64,000 nucleotides of DNA from Phreatobacter sp. (GTDB lineage: Bacteria; Pseudomonadota; Alphaproteobacteria; Rhizobiales; Phreatobacteraceae): contig NZ_JALHMP010000005.1 of NCBI RefSeq assembly GCF_022843985.1, forward strand, positions 62,001 to 126,000, given 5' to 3'. The notes beneath the pieces were generated by a model. The model was not told where the DNA came from. It made no database searches and saw only the letters and a list, made by a program, of their open reading frames with translations. The position numbers were made by a program, and so were the translations under genes. Every line of letters starts with the position of its first letter. The first letter of the stretch is position 1. Shown here piece by piece: positions 63,664 through 64,000 of the stretch.

Positions 63664-64000
63664 AGGGAACTCCCCGAACGTTTGAATCATGACGTGTCAT
63701 CATGCTGTCGACCGGTGAATCGGCGTTTAATGAAGGGTAGCATTTGCCCGGCGTCTCAACCGAGGATACGCCTTGGTGAATACAGCATTAATCATCATCT
63801 CGGCGCACTGGGGCGATGTCGGCCTTGCCGATGCTGCTGCAAGAGCGGCGGGTGCGGCCCGATGCGCGGGTTACAGGCGCTCTGGCCGTCGGCCAGGACA
63901 AACGGCCCGCGGCGGCGGCCGCGGGCCGTTCCATGCAGGCGGCCATGAGGAGCTTGGGGACCGGCCGCCCCGCCGCCCGGCGGCACCGCTCTTGCCCGGC
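63664..64000. other. Right-end intergenic region
   Basis: No convincing coding frame is seen in these 337 bases. The part nearest the TadE/G-like start (63690-63800) is AT-richer and should hold its promoter; a short palindrome ATGAC-GT-GTCAT lies at 63689-63700. The distal part contains the hairpin at 63902-63929 and runs off the window. Confidence 0.5.
63902..63929. terminator. Second copy of the hairpin context
   Basis: ACGGCCCGCGG (63902-63912) and CCGCGGGCCGT (63919-63929) form a perfect 11-bp stem. The sequence that follows (TTCCATG, then ATGAGGAG) repeats that after the hairpin at 62391-62416, which ends the TadE/G-like gene. This suggests that another related gene ends just beyond the right edge. 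Confidence 0.5.

Noticed and set aside
1-64000. CRISPR arrays, insertion sequences, integrases or phage modules
   Set aside because: No regularly spaced direct repeats, transposase or integrase motifs were seen. The only repeats are the palindromes at 33004/33813 and the doubled hairpin near 62.4 and 63.9 kb.

Overview
The window is GC-rich, densely packed chromosomal DNA from an alphaproteobacterium, most likely of the Rhizobiales (Hyphomicrobiales). The indicators are the ChvI-ChvG two-component pair followed by a short HPr kinase, a mannose-type IIA and HPr; the cycM/kdsB/pheA grouping; a DUF2794 protein; the oxygen-dependent cobalamin route (CobG, CobN, CobF); and a TGA-N9-TCA iron-rhodo-type operator. 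No phage, integrase, insertion sequence or CRISPR array is visible.

Layout. 1-5.7 kb: the end of an SbmA/YddA-type ABC protein, two small conserved genes, an Lrp-type regulator divergent from D-amino acid dehydrogenase, and a pair of acyl-CoA dehydrogenases. 5.7-11.5 kb: an iron/heme locus (perfect palindrome, TonB-dependent receptor, compact HmuS-like protein, SbmA/YddA-type exporter) and an aldose-1-epimerase-like gene. 11.6-31.4 kb: a cobalamin cluster. A minus-strand arm (cobP-cobO-cobQ ... cobC) and a plus-strand arm (B12 riboswitch, hupE, DUF1636, cobW, cobN, a cobG-cobH fusion, cobI, cobJ ... cobL, cobE, cobM, cobA, cobB) read away from a shared leader. cobD and cobK each sit antisense inside an arm, overlapping both neighbours. 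cobF stands alone at the end. CobS/CobT, CobV and lower-ligand genes are not in the window.

31.5-41 kb: glucuronate isomerase behind an operator-like palindrome, recR between two copies of a dispersed palindromic repeat, a cupin gene, ybaB, dnaX, SRP RNA, a HIT protein, NudC, a LysR regulator, pheA and kdsB. 41-49.4 kb: cytochrome cycM, a hydrolase, chvI-chvG-hprK-IIA-HPr, a UPF0114 membrane protein, a methyltransferase and an aminotransferase. 49.4-56.6 kb (minus strand): an Rrf2 regulator, coaBC-dut, an AI-2E-type membrane protein, amn, and def-fmt-truA. 57-60.8 kb: a TAXI-type TRAP transporter and an MgtC-family gene.

60.8-64 kb looks eroded: tRNA-Gly(CCC), a remnant of a TadE/G-like gene, a catalase-family peroxidase broken by an in-frame stop and a one-base frameshift, an intact TadE/G-like gene, and two copies of the same hairpin context.

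The cobalamin cluster is the most notable part: a vitamin-controlled cobalt uptake and insertion module (HupE, DUF1636, CobW, CobN) joined to corrin-ring genes, with two antisense-nested genes whose start codons overlap the neighbouring divergent start in a CATG, and a CobG-CobH fusion.
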